Assembly: GCA_028820505.1 (NCBI GenBank)
Contig: JAPPIT010000036.1
Coordinates: forward strand, 1 to 39,787
Length of the DNA stretch: 39,787 bases
Direction of reading: 5' to 3'
DNA from: Defluviicoccus sp.
GTDB taxonomy: Bacteria > Pseudomonadota > Alphaproteobacteria > MPNO01
The position numbers were made by a program, and so were the translations under genes. Below are positions 7,668 to 16,222 of the stretch, piece by piece. Position 1 is the first letter of the stretch. Every line of letters begins with the position of its first letter. The notes beneath the pieces are model-generated. The model ran no database searches. It worked only from the letters and a program-made list of their open reading frames with translations, and was not told the origin of the DNA.

Positions 7668-8807
7668 TCACGCCTTGGCCCCGAACAGATGGTGCCGCAT
7701 CTCGGGATTGTCGCGTCGCCAGATCACGTTGTCGATAAAGTAGTGGTGAATGTTGATGAAAGTCCACGCGATAAAGAGGAAGACGGTCGTCCCGAATACC
7801 GCCCGATCGTAGACGTTCAGACCATTTGCCGCCATCGGCGCCAACCAAAATCCGGCGGCGCCGAGGATACCCCCGACGATAGCGAACCGTACCAGGGCGG
7901 CCCGGGCGCTTCGAAACCACGTCTTCCGGCGCATCCTTTCTCCGGCTTCGCTCCGGTCCGCCTGCTCGTTCATCCGGTAGCGCCATACCACGGCCATGTA
8001 TTGCAGGGAGTGGAAGAAAGGGACCACGAACAGCAGGAGGGGATCGAGACGCCCGGCCAGAAGCCAGACATAGACGGCGGCAACATAGGCAACCAGCCCG
8101 TTCACCGGCAGCGAATCTGCCGTCCTGCACCTTGTGGAGATGCGCCACCCGACGACTCCGGTGGAGACCGCAACCAGCGAAACCATCGGGATCAGCAGGG
8201 TGTCCGGAACGTCCAGCAGGTAATACTCGATGCCCCACAGGTTCTTCGAGCTGAGCGCGTCGTTCGCGACGAGCCACCAGGTGAACCAGGCCAGATGTGT
8301 ATTCCGGAGAAGCCATCGCCGCTCATGGAAATCGAAGCGAACACCGTTCCGGACCGAGTCCAGAATCAGGATTCCGTAGCCCTGCTTGGCATAGTGCCAG
8401 CCGACGGTAAAGAACATCACATTGGCCGCCAGCCCGAGAAGGGGCACGCTGCCCTTGGCGAGGGCGACCGAGAAGAAAACGGCAAGCATTGCCGGGATCA
8501 TGATCCCGGCGAACCGGTAGTGCGGTGCCAAGACCGATTCGCCGAACGCCTTCCGGAGGAAACCCCTGTAAAAGACTTGGTAAGAGTGCGCGAAGTGGGG
8601 GTGGTTCACGAAGTGAGCGAGGAATAACATCGTCCCCGCCAGCGCCGCCCGGGAGGCCGAATCGCGCGGGAAAAAGGCCGCCATTGCAGCCAATATGACG
8701 ACGCTCCCGCCTCCCAGTGTAAGAAAGTCGACCCACGGACCATTGAGGTAGTGCCGAGCGGTGCCGGTCCCGGCCCGCCCGGTGACGCGCGCTATGGCAG
8801 AAACCAT
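7668..8807 (-). CDS. Histidine-rich polytopic membrane protein of unknown function
   Basis: This 379-residue protein has about nine or ten hydrophobic segments, for example ALAGTMLFLAHFV, FAGIMIPAMLAVFFSVALA, LLIPMVSLVAVSTGVV and VFLFIAWTFINIHHYFI. Histidine clusters sit at the membrane ends: HFVNHPHFAHSYQVFY near residue 65, GWHYAKQGYG near 138, FHSLQYMAVVWRYR near 265, and NIHHYFIDNVIWRRDNPE near 355, followed by RHHLF at the C-terminus. Such clusters recall membrane-bound di-metal oxygenases and hydroxylases, but the spacing does not match the classical desaturase boxes, so no enzyme class can be assigned. The neighbours are the Cache-HAMP sensor upstream and the TPR-SPOR protein downstream, all leftward with gaps near 100 bases. 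Confidence 0.65.
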   Translation of the reverse strand: MVSAIARVTGRAGTGTARHYLNGPWVDFLTLGGGSVVILAAMAAFFPRDSASRAALAGTMLFLAHFVNHPHFAHSYQVFYRGFLRKAFGESVLAPHYRFAGIMIPAMLAVFFSVALAKGSVPLLGLAANVMFFTVGWHYAKQGYGILILDSVRNGVRFDFHERRWLLRNTHLAWFTWWLVANDALSSKNLWGIEYYLLDVPDTLLIPMVSLVAVSTGVVGWRISTRCRTADSLPVNGLVAYVAAVYVWLLAGRLDPLLLFVVPFFHSLQYMAVVWRYRMNEQADRSEAGERMRRKTWFRSARAALVRFAIVGGILGAAGFWLAPMAANGLNVYDRAVFGTTVFLFIAWTFINIHHYFIDNVIWRRDNPEMRHHLFGAKA

Positions 8808-8918
8808 AATGTGTTCGTCCCCGATTGCAGCTCAGGTCGATTTTCGCGCCGGACGCTCAGCGGGCGCATTCCTGGTGCGTTTCTGCGGCGGCTCGAGCGC
8901 GCCATCTCGGTCGGAGCG

Positions 8919-10139
8919 CTACCTGCGCTGATTGGCGAGAATTTGCGCCGCTTGCCTGATCGTCCCCCGCAATTTCTCCAGGTTCTGCGCCAGCTGACCG
9001 ATCTCGTCCTTGCCTCGATCGTCGACCTCCCGGGATACCCGTCCCTGATTCCACTCTTCGACGTGCTGGACCAGAAGACGTAGCCTGGAACCCGTCCTCC
9101 GCGTCAGCCACGCGCTGGAAAACAACCAGACCGCGAGCGCCGCGCCGAGGACGACCGCGAGCGCCACCAAGTCCCGGCCTCGGTCGGACATCGCGTCGAT
9201 CGAGCGTTCCACGATGACGATCCAGTCGCGATGGGGACCGCTGGCTTCCGCCAGTCTCACCCAGCCGCGCTCGACCTGGCCTTCGGCTGTGCCGCCGGCA
9301 TTTCCGGGAGAGCCGACGCCTTGCCTCCATCCCTCCGAATTCATGGCGTCCTGGGAGAGCCTCATGATGCGATCGCGTGCATGCCCGCTTGCGGTATCGG
9401 CAATCAGCTGCCCCTTCTCGTCGAGAATTCGCACGCTGCTGCGCTCGGCCGCAAAACCGTTCGCGAGCCGTTGAATGGCGGTCAGGGCGATCGTCCCGTC
9501 GATGACCCCGACGGCTGCCTCGGTGGCGGGGTCGTTCATGCGGAGCGCGATACGGAAAGCGAATCCGTTCGCATTCTCGTCGAAGGAGATGTCGCTCTCA
9601 TGGCGGCCGCGGTTCCAGGCGGCCTGCCACCAGCTCTCGTCGGTCTGCACGAAATCTTCCTCGAGACCCGCGACGCCGACGGTGAAGCCGTACTCGTCGC
9701 TGTAGTGAGCCTGGGCCCATGCCTTCGATTTGCCGACCTGCACGGCGAGGTACTCGTCCGCCTCGGGCGCGAGTCCGAGATGGCGGTTGTGCACCAGCCG
9801 CGCATTCACGTCTTCGGGCGTCCGTTCGGTGTAGCCCCGCTCGTGGTGCTCCACCGCGGCGCGCCTGACACCGTTGATCAGCGCCGGCGCCTCGCCCCAG
9901 GATCGCAGTTCGGACTCGGCCTGGGTCATCCACAGATCGAGGGCACGACCCATCGTCTGGGCCTCGGCCAGGGCGCGGTTATGAAGCGGATCGTCCTTCG
10001 GACCCTCATTGGGCTCGGCGAGAATCGTCCACCACGCCGCCAGCAATCCGACGGGCAATAGCGTCACCAGGAGCGTCGACAGAAAAATCAGACGGTTAAG
10101 AGAACCGGCGATCAATGTTGCGATCATGCTTCCATCCAT
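8919..10139 (-). CDS. Membrane sensor with extracytoplasmic Cache-like domain and HAMP, no output domain
   Basis: This 406-residue protein has one transmembrane segment near the start (LIFLSTLLVTLLPVGLLAAWW), a periplasmic region of about 270 residues with Cache-like features (FRIALRMNDPATEAAVGVID, VRILDEKGQLIADTASG), a second transmembrane segment (LVALAVVLGAALAVWLFSSAW) and a HAMP linker (LRLLVQHVEEWNQGRVSREV to IGQLAQNLEKLRGTIRQA). The chain then stops: there is no kinase, GGDEF or methyl-accepting domain. Such a protein could signal through a separate partner. The ATG at 10139 was taken; an ATG four codons later is possible. The gene upstream encodes a solute-binding protein. A similar two-part design is seen at 17850-19933. 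Confidence 0.75.
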   Translation of the reverse strand: MDGSMIATLIAGSLNRLIFLSTLLVTLLPVGLLAAWWTILAEPNEGPKDDPLHNRALAEAQTMGRALDLWMTQAESELRSWGEAPALINGVRRAAVEHHERGYTERTPEDVNARLVHNRHLGLAPEADEYLAVQVGKSKAWAQAHYSDEYGFTVGVAGLEEDFVQTDESWWQAAWNRGRHESDISFDENANGFAFRIALRMNDPATEAAVGVIDGTIALTAIQRLANGFAAERSSVRILDEKGQLIADTASGHARDRIMRLSQDAMNSEGWRQGVGSPGNAGGTAEGQVERGWVRLAEASGPHRDWIVIVERSIDAMSDRGRDLVALAVVLGAALAVWLFSSAWLTRRTGSRLRLLVQHVEEWNQGRVSREVDDRGKDEIGQLAQNLEKLRGTIRQAAQILANQRR

Positions 10140-10293
10140 CCCGAGTGATTTCGTGCGCGGGGCGCACCTCGCAGAACGAGCGCTGCTGCCGCAGCACCCA
10201 AAGAGCCGATGGCCATCGCTCCACGTACATCGGAAGATTCACGTGCGCGCTTCCGGGCCATGACGGGGTTTCGTCTCTTCGTTACGTCGGCGG

Positions 10294-11316
10294 CTACCGC
10301 CGCTCGCGCCGGAGGCGCCGCAAGGTGCTCAGATCGAGCAATTCGTTGACCTGGAGCGGCGCGCGGATAAATCCGAGGCCGGCACTCCAGTTCATCAGCC
10401 GCTCGATGAAGTATCGATCGTCCTCCGTCAGGTTCCACTCCCAACCGAGACGGGACCGCGCGCGCTTCACGATCTCGACGGGCGAGTACTTCTTGTCATC
10501 CGGCCCGGTCTCTTCCTTCAGTTCGAAGGCCCTCGCAATGACATCGTTGCCGGCATTGGGGCTCGAGCGCAGATATTCGATGGCCCTGCGGTGCGCGCGC
10601 AGGACCTTCGCCACGGTCTCCGGGTGCCGTTGGAGGAAGTCGCGCCGCACGGCGACGACATACCAGGGATAGCGCGGCTCGGCCCGGTTCACGTTCAGCA
10701 CGACATGCGCGGTCCGGCGAACCAGCAATCGCGCGACGAAGGGTTCCCACATGAAAGCGGCGTCGTAGCGCCCGGCCTCCAGCGCCTCGCCCATCTTCGC
10801 GACCGGGAGCGTCTCGATGGCAGCCAGGCTCCCGGGCGCAAGCCCGCCGACCTCGCCGAGGACGTAGCCGCGCAGCAGCACGTCCATTCCCGAACGCTGG
10901 CGCACCCCCGCGAGCCGCTTGCCGGCCAGATCGGAAACCTTCGATATACCGGCACCGCGCCTGGCGACGAGGGAAGCCTGGCCGTAATTGACCTTCGCCA
11001 CGATGGCGAGGGATGCGCCCTTGGCTACCCAGTGGACGATTGGCGGTACGCCGATATACGCCATGTCGAGCGTGCTCTTGGTGAGACCCTTCCTGATCAG
11101 GGGCCCGCTGGTGAATTTCTCAAGCGAGACGGCGAGCCCCTGAGCCTCGAACAGCCCCCGCGTCCGGGCGATCAGCACCGGCGCGTTGGCCATCGCATAC
11201 ACCCAGCCGATGCGCACGGGTTGCGTTTCCTGCGCCGCCGCCGACGCCGCCAGCACCATGGCAATGAACACCGCCACGGCCGCGGTGCCATTCCGCCCGA
11301 ACCACCGCCTCAACAT
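10294..11316 (-). CDS. ABC-type substrate-binding protein, SsuA/NMT1-like, orphan
   Basis: This 340-residue protein starts at ATG 11316 with a signal peptide (GTAAVAVFIAMVLAASAAAQ). The fold is the periplasmic binding protein type of the nitrate/sulfonate/taurine group: RIGWVYAMANAPVLIARTRG at the start, DMAYIGVPPIVHWVAKGASL, ISKVSDLAGKRLAGVR, and YDAAFMWEPFVARLL. The frame is open far upstream, but the signal peptide and an AGGGAG site about 11 bases ahead favour this start. No permease or ATPase gene lies nearby, so it may deliver ligand to a distant transporter or present it to the Cache-HAMP sensor encoded next. The ligand is unknown. Confidence 0.82.
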   Translation of the reverse strand: MLRRWFGRNGTAAVAVFIAMVLAASAAAQETQPVRIGWVYAMANAPVLIARTRGLFEAQGLAVSLEKFTSGPLIRKGLTKSTLDMAYIGVPPIVHWVAKGASLAIVAKVNYGQASLVARRGAGISKVSDLAGKRLAGVRQRSGMDVLLRGYVLGEVGGLAPGSLAAIETLPVAKMGEALEAGRYDAAFMWEPFVARLLVRRTAHVVLNVNRAEPRYPWYVVAVRRDFLQRHPETVAKVLRAHRRAIEYLRSSPNAGNDVIARAFELKEETGPDDKKYSPVEIVKRARSRLGWEWNLTEDDRYFIERLMNWSAGLGFIRAPLQVNELLDLSTLRRLRRERR

Positions 11317-11572
11317 TTCCGATCGTACTCCCTGAGTTTGTGCCGCTTCCCGGCTCCCCTGTGTTCGGCGGCGACACCGCGTTCCGGCGCTCGCCGGCCG
11401 TCGGGACCCTGTCGCGGGAACGCGGTATTCATCGGTAACGCGCGGCATACCCGTTCCCGACCGAACGGCGAATCGGGATTGCCGCTCCGCAGGGCGGCCG
11501 ACAGGTTCCCGCAAGCAAGGAAATCCCCTTCCAGCGTGTGCAGCGGAACGGGGCATGACCGTCGAACATGCT

Positions 11573-14077
11573 CTATCCATTCGACGGCAGGCGATCCGCC
11601 CCACGTCCTTCATTTTCCCGATCCGCCACCTGCTCCAGGATGCCTCCGGTTTCGAGTTCCGCCTCTTCCTCGTTGTCCCTGTTCGCGATCCGCTCAAGAA
11701 CTCCTTCTTGTTCGGCGTCTTCTTCCGCGCCGGCCGCCGAGTTCGCTTCCGCCTCATCGTTCATTTGGGCAATCATCTCGAGCACGCTCCGGTCTTCTTC
11801 GGTCAGCGCCTGATTTGCGTCATCTACAGTCTCGGCACCTTTTTTCGCGACTTCGGATGGAGCGGTCCTGGCGACGCCGTCATCTGCGATGATTTGCTTC
11901 CCGTCGATCTCCGACGGTTCTCTTGCGGCATCTTCGATTCGCTCGGGATGCGCGTCCGCGCACTCGGTCGCAGCGTTCAGAGCCGAGAACAGCGATGCGC
12001 CGGCATCGAGCGCGTGCTCGTTCAGCAAGGCCCCCTGTTCCGCCCGAGTCGACGCGAGGTGCTGCGCAACCGAAATACGCCAGTCGACCGGCAGGCGAAC
12101 GTCGTTGCTCTTCGCCGCGGCTTCGATCCTGTGCGTCAAGCCCGCGACGGTGCCGCCGTCGATTTCCGGGACCTCCAGAGGTTCGTCGAGAACGGTTCCG
12201 AGGCTCCGCAAAACGAGCTCTTTCCCCAGGATGTCCTCGAACCGGACGCCGGACCCGGGACGCCCGACCGCTTGGTCCAGAAAGATGGCATGCCCGCCGT
12301 TGCCGGATCGCAAATTCCGGAGGAGCGCATCCCCCTCGCCCGGCCTGGCCTCGTCGCTGTCCAGCAGCACTACCGGCCCATGACCCCCAGCCGGACGCAG
12401 CAACGAGAGATAACGGATCCCGTCCCGTCCTCCGCAGGGGACGACGCGGATATCTTCGGGAAGTGCCGTGCGGCCCGATGCTGCGCACTCTCTCGACAGC
12501 AGGTGGAGGTAATGGAAATCGCTCCAGCCCTCGACCAGAACGCAGCGCCGATCCCGGAAAAGCTCGTTCATCGAGGCAAACGCGGCAGCCAGCCTTATCG
12601 GAAAGCCGGATTCGGAGTCCCGGAGCGATAGTTCGGTCGCAACCTTCGAATGGCCGGTGTCGTCCTCCACGATCGGCCGCACGCGGGACAGGCGCTCGCC
12701 ATCGATCAGGAATGGCGAATGCGTGGTGTAGACGAGCTGATTCGTCTTCGAAAGCTTCGCGAGGAATGCAACCAGCTCCTGTTGTGCGGTCGGGTGCAGG
12801 TGCAAGCCCGGCTCGTCAAGGAGCAGAATGGCGCTGCTGTGCCCGGCCCCGGATTCGACGAGAAAGACCAGGTAGAACGAAAAGAACCATTGAAAGCCCC
12901 TGCTGCGCTGTTCGAGTTCGATCTCCACGTCGGTCAGCCGGTCGTCGGCCACCCACACCCGAAAATAATCGCCGTCGGCGTGGTAACGAATCCTGTGGCG
13001 GCGCTGCGACCACCAGGCCGAGAAGCCTCTCGAAATGTCGAGCGATGCGGCGCTCAGCTTGATGGCGCGCTCTTCCTTGCGCCGCCATGCACGTTCGCCG
13101 GACGCCCGATCCAACGCGGCGCTGCCTTGCCGGGAAACCGGGGCAGCGCGCTCTTCCCCGAGCTCGGCGATCTCGGCCGGATCGAGAGCGACATGCCTGA
13201 ACATCGCATCGATGGTGCGCACGCGGGGATCGAAGGGGTCGGTTTCCCGGGCCGCGAGGAACTGCGGCAACGATATGGCGCTGTCGAGAACACCGTAATT
13301 CTCAAAATAGATCAGGACGGGAAGGTTGCGTTCGACGAGCCGGTCGATCCGCTCGACGGCCGAGCCCCGCGAAGCCGCCCTCAAGGTCGGCTCGACCGCC
13401 GAAAGAAGCGCGTTCGTCACGCTTTCCGTCCCGGGTCTCCGGCGGTCGATCGCCTCGCCGCAAAGCCTCTGCAGAAGGACGGCTCCGCGTTCGCAACGAA
13501 GGTCGCTCACATCCGCGAGCGCCTCGACCCAGCCCATCGCCCAATCCGCCAGTTTGCCGGCCCGGTCTTCGGGTGCACGCTCCCGATCCGCCGCGTGCTG
13601 CGGCCTTTCGGTCGACACGACCGATAATCTCGCTGACGACGCAAACGTGTTGAGAGCGTCGATAGCCAGATCCGGCGCGAGCGCGCTCACCTCGATATCG
13701 GGTGTGTATGACAGGGTCAGAGTGCCGTCGAAATAGCGTGTCGCGGTCACGCTGGCGGGCGGCTTCTGAGCCGGGTCCAGCAACCGGGCGATCTTGCGCT
13801 GCATCTCCGACGGAATCTCGAATTCCACGGAGCACACCGGCCACTCGCCCCCATTTGCGCCGCCGGCCAGGTAGTCGCGCGTGTAGCGCTCGCGCGGGAA
13901 CTCCCGTTGCGCGTCATAGGGTTCGGGCCTGGCGGGATTGAACTTGTGCAGCGCCTTGAGCAATGAGCTCTTGCCGGACTCGTTGCGCCCCACGAAGGCC
14001 GTCAGGCTTTCCAGGGCGATCCACCCGCTGTCATCGATATTGCGGAAATTCTGAACGCGAAATCTCGTTACCTTCAT
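11573..14077 (-). CDS. OLD-family ATPase with TOPRIM nuclease domain
   Basis: This 834-residue protein combines an SMC-like ABC ATPase with a TOPRIM nuclease, the layout of OLD (overcoming lysogenisation defect) proteins. Walker A is GRNESGKSS at residues 30-38. The second half of the ATPase near residue 420 has AILLLDEPGLHLHP followed by VYTTHSPFLI (switch histidine). The TOPRIM acidic residues lie in CVLVEGWSDF near 514 and VVLLDSDEARPGEGDAL near 573. From about residue 740 the protein ends in a long acidic, glutamate-rich tail. The start is ATG 14077 with GGGGAG eight bases upstream. OLD proteins act in phage defence, alone or with a helicase as in Gabija. No UvrD-like partner is adjacent, so this looks like a stand-alone type. 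The defence role is inferred. Confidence 0.85.
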   Translation of the reverse strand: MKVTRFRVQNFRNIDDSGWIALESLTAFVGRNESGKSSLLKALHKFNPARPEPYDAQREFPRERYTRDYLAGGANGGEWPVCSVEFEIPSEMQRKIARLLDPAQKPPASVTATRYFDGTLTLSYTPDIEVSALAPDLAIDALNTFASSARLSVVSTERPQHAADRERAPEDRAGKLADWAMGWVEALADVSDLRCERGAVLLQRLCGEAIDRRRPGTESVTNALLSAVEPTLRAASRGSAVERIDRLVERNLPVLIYFENYGVLDSAISLPQFLAARETDPFDPRVRTIDAMFRHVALDPAEIAELGEERAAPVSRQGSAALDRASGERAWRRKEERAIKLSAASLDISRGFSAWWSQRRHRIRYHADGDYFRVWVADDRLTDVEIELEQRSRGFQWFFSFYLVFLVESGAGHSSAILLLDEPGLHLHPTAQQELVAFLAKLSKTNQLVYTTHSPFLIDGERLSRVRPIVEDDTGHSKVATELSLRDSESGFPIRLAAAFASMNELFRDRRCVLVEGWSDFHYLHLLSRECAASGRTALPEDIRVVPCGGRDGIRYLSLLRPAGGHGPVVLLDSDEARPGEGDALLRNLRSGNGGHAIFLDQAVGRPGSGVRFEDILGKELVLRSLGTVLDEPLEVPEIDGGTVAGLTHRIEAAAKSNDVRLPVDWRISVAQHLASTRAEQGALLNEHALDAGASLFSALNAATECADAHPERIEDAAREPSEIDGKQIIADDGVARTAPSEVAKKGAETVDDANQALTEEDRSVLEMIAQMNDEAEANSAAGAEEDAEQEGVLERIANRDNEEEAELETGGILEQVADRENEGRGADRLPSNG

Positions 14078-14279
14078 TCCGATGTCTCCCCGGGCTTTCG
14101 GAATTGTGAAATTCCGTAAGCCGCTGCTGGCAGATTGCGGTGACAACAATTTCGGCATGGCTCCGGAAAGCCGGTAGAGCAGCCGTCGTGATGGGGAAGT
14201 CGATGTCGCCAACCCGGACGGCTCGGAGCCCCAGGGGCGACCAAGCAGGTCGGTTGACGGTCCGGCGGTGCGAGCGTCA

Positions 14280-16211
14280 TCAGCTTCCCGCCGCCGACGC
14301 CGTGGTCATTCTTCCGGCGATGGTGCGGTTGGAGATGGACTTGACGGATTCGTGCAGAGCGTCAGCGAAGGCGGCGACCCGGGCGATGTCTCCGGGATTG
14401 CGAGGGTCGGGGGCTTCCGCCGCGCCGGGCCAGCCGGCGGCGGCGCGGACGGTCGGGCCGACCGCTCCGATCGCCTCCGCCGCCATCGCGGCCTGTTCGA
14501 GGGCCGACGGCCGGCGGTTCGATGGGCGGACCGCATGGCGACTACGGCCGAGCGCGCTCTCGATCAGCCGGGCCGCTTCGAGCATCTCGTGTTCGGTCGC
14601 GTCGATGCCGGAGGCTCCGTTGGGAGATTCGCCGAGCGCCCAGCCGGCTTCGACGCCGGCGGTCCGGATCGTCTCGAGGCCGGTCCATGCGTGCTCCGCG
14701 AAGGTCAACGCGAGATGCAGCTGTTCGAGGATGGCGGGGAGCGTCATCTGTCCCTGCAAGCCGGTTTCGGTTTCGGCCGCCAGATACACCCCCGGCCCCT
14801 CGGTGAGATCGAGGCTGAGGCTCCCCGTGCGCGCACCGTCCCGGGTCCGGGCGCCGGCGTCGGCGAGCAGCGATGAGGCGAGCTCCTCCAGCCATGCCGG
14901 CGCGTGCCGCGCTGCGACCGCGCTGTGCAGCTCTCCGAACGCTGCATCGGCCTCTGCGGGGTCCCGGAGGCGGGCGAGGGCCTGGGCCACTCCGATGCCG
15001 TGGGCGTCTCCGAGACGCCGGCGGACCGCCCCGGGAAGCCGGGCGACGGCATGCCGGAGCGCGGCCATATCGTCCTCCACCGCAGTCCCGTCGGAGCCGG
15101 ATCCGAACGCGAGCGAGTCCGTCGCCTCGGCCTGGACGCGCGCTTCGAGCGCGGTCAGTTCGAGCGAGGCCACCTCATCGCCGGATTCCGCTGCCGCGAG
15201 CGTTCGCGGGACGGAGCCGGGCCCGGGCGAAGGCGGCAGCAGGCCCACGGTGCGTTGCAGCTCGGCCAGCTCCCTGCCGAGCGCGAGCTCGTCGGGATCG
15301 GCCTCCCGGTCGTCGATCGAAGCCGCTTCGGCCCCCGGTCCGGCTTCCTCGATCCGGCCATCTTCGGCGTGCGAAGCGGGTTCGCCCGCGCCGGCGGCCG
15401 GCTGCGCCTGCCCGGTGCCGAGGCCGAGTCGCGGCGCTGCCGCCCGCTGGCCCGACCGAGCCTCGTCGAGGGCGCGTTCGCCGAGAGCGCGGAGCCAGCG
15501 GAGTTCGCCCAGGTCGAAGGCGTGCATGCGGTAGCTGTCGGCGGGGGCGTAGTGGCGCCGGCGCGGCGCGCAGGCATCCGGCGTCGCGCCCGGCTGCGCC
15601 GGCGCGCAAATCCCTTCGCGGATTTCGAGGTCGAGCGCGTTCCAGGCGTCTTCGAGGATGGCCGCCAGCTTGCCGGTCGCGCCGCGCCCGGCGTCCGCAT
15701 CGACGATCGGCTTCAGGCGGGCGCCGATCCGGATCGCGCATTGCGTCAGCGGGGCAGAAACGTCATCCGGGTATCCGTCTCCGGCCTCGATCCAGAACTC
15801 GCTCGTCCGCTGCACGAGGAGCGCGAGTTCCAGAGCGAGCTCGGCATATCCCGCAAGCGCCTCGACGCGGACGCCGGTATGGACCTCACCGCTCCGGCGG
15901 TTGCGCAGCCGGTAGCGCTCTCCGTCGGGCTCGACGGCGATATGCCGCAGCCAGGCGTTGGCCGCGCGTTCGCGCTCCAGCCCGGCGGCGAGATCGGCCG
16001 GCACGACGCCGACCTCGCGGATCAGCCTTGCCGCCAGCGTCTCCACCGGCTCCGGCAGGCGGCGGCCGCGACGGATCGCTGCGTCGATCGCCGCGCCGGT
16101 TCCGGGATCGTCGAGGGTCTCCCAGTCGAGGGGGGCATCGCCGTCCATGCGCCGCCTGACGGCCTCCGGAAGCGCGGTCGCGGCGCGGGTAAAGAGTTCG
16201 GCGAGTTCCAC
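14280..16211 (-). CDS. Alanine-rich cytoplasmic protein with internal duplication, in the Tad operon, unknown
   Basis: This protein of about 643 residues has no signal peptide, no membrane segment and no recognisable domain. I chose GTG 16211 because a strong AAGGAGG site lies five bases ahead; a TTG overlapping the cpaB stop at 16226 is the alternative. The protein appears to contain two related halves: LPEAVRRRMDGD near residue 14 resembles LPGAVRRRLGD near residue 395, and the helical segment EALAGYAELALELALLVQRT of the first half resembles LPAILEQLHLALTFAEHAW in the second. A proline/glutamate-rich linker (residues about 235-330) separates them. It is the last gene of the leftward cpaA-cpaB operon, which ties it to pilus biogenesis by position only. 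Confidence 0.7.
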   Translation of the reverse strand: MELAELFTRAATALPEAVRRRMDGDAPLDWETLDDPGTGAAIDAAIRRGRRLPEPVETLAARLIREVGVVPADLAAGLERERAANAWLRHIAVEPDGERYRLRNRRSGEVHTGVRVEALAGYAELALELALLVQRTSEFWIEAGDGYPDDVSAPLTQCAIRIGARLKPIVDADAGRGATGKLAAILEDAWNALDLEIREGICAPAQPGATPDACAPRRRHYAPADSYRMHAFDLGELRWLRALGERALDEARSGQRAAAPRLGLGTGQAQPAAGAGEPASHAEDGRIEEAGPGAEAASIDDREADPDELALGRELAELQRTVGLLPPSPGPGSVPRTLAAAESGDEVASLELTALEARVQAEATDSLAFGSGSDGTAVEDDMAALRHAVARLPGAVRRRLGDAHGIGVAQALARLRDPAEADAAFGELHSAVAARHAPAWLEELASSLLADAGARTRDGARTGSLSLDLTEGPGVYLAAETETGLQGQMTLPAILEQLHLALTFAEHAWTGLETIRTAGVEAGWALGESPNGASGIDATEHEMLEAARLIESALGRSRHAVRPSNRRPSALEQAAMAAEAIGAVGPTVRAAAGWPGAAEAPDPRNPGDIARVAAFADALHESVKSISNRTIAGRMTTASAAGS

Positions 16212-16222
16212 TCGGTCCTCCT

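Noticed and set aside
10231-10240. Further parS-like sites, such as TTCACGTG fragments near 10230 and 34845
   Set aside because: These share only half of the palindrome and lack the second arm.
11573-14077. Gabija (GajAB) system
   Set aside because: The OLD protein resembles GajA in layout, but no UvrD-like GajB gene is adjacent on either side.
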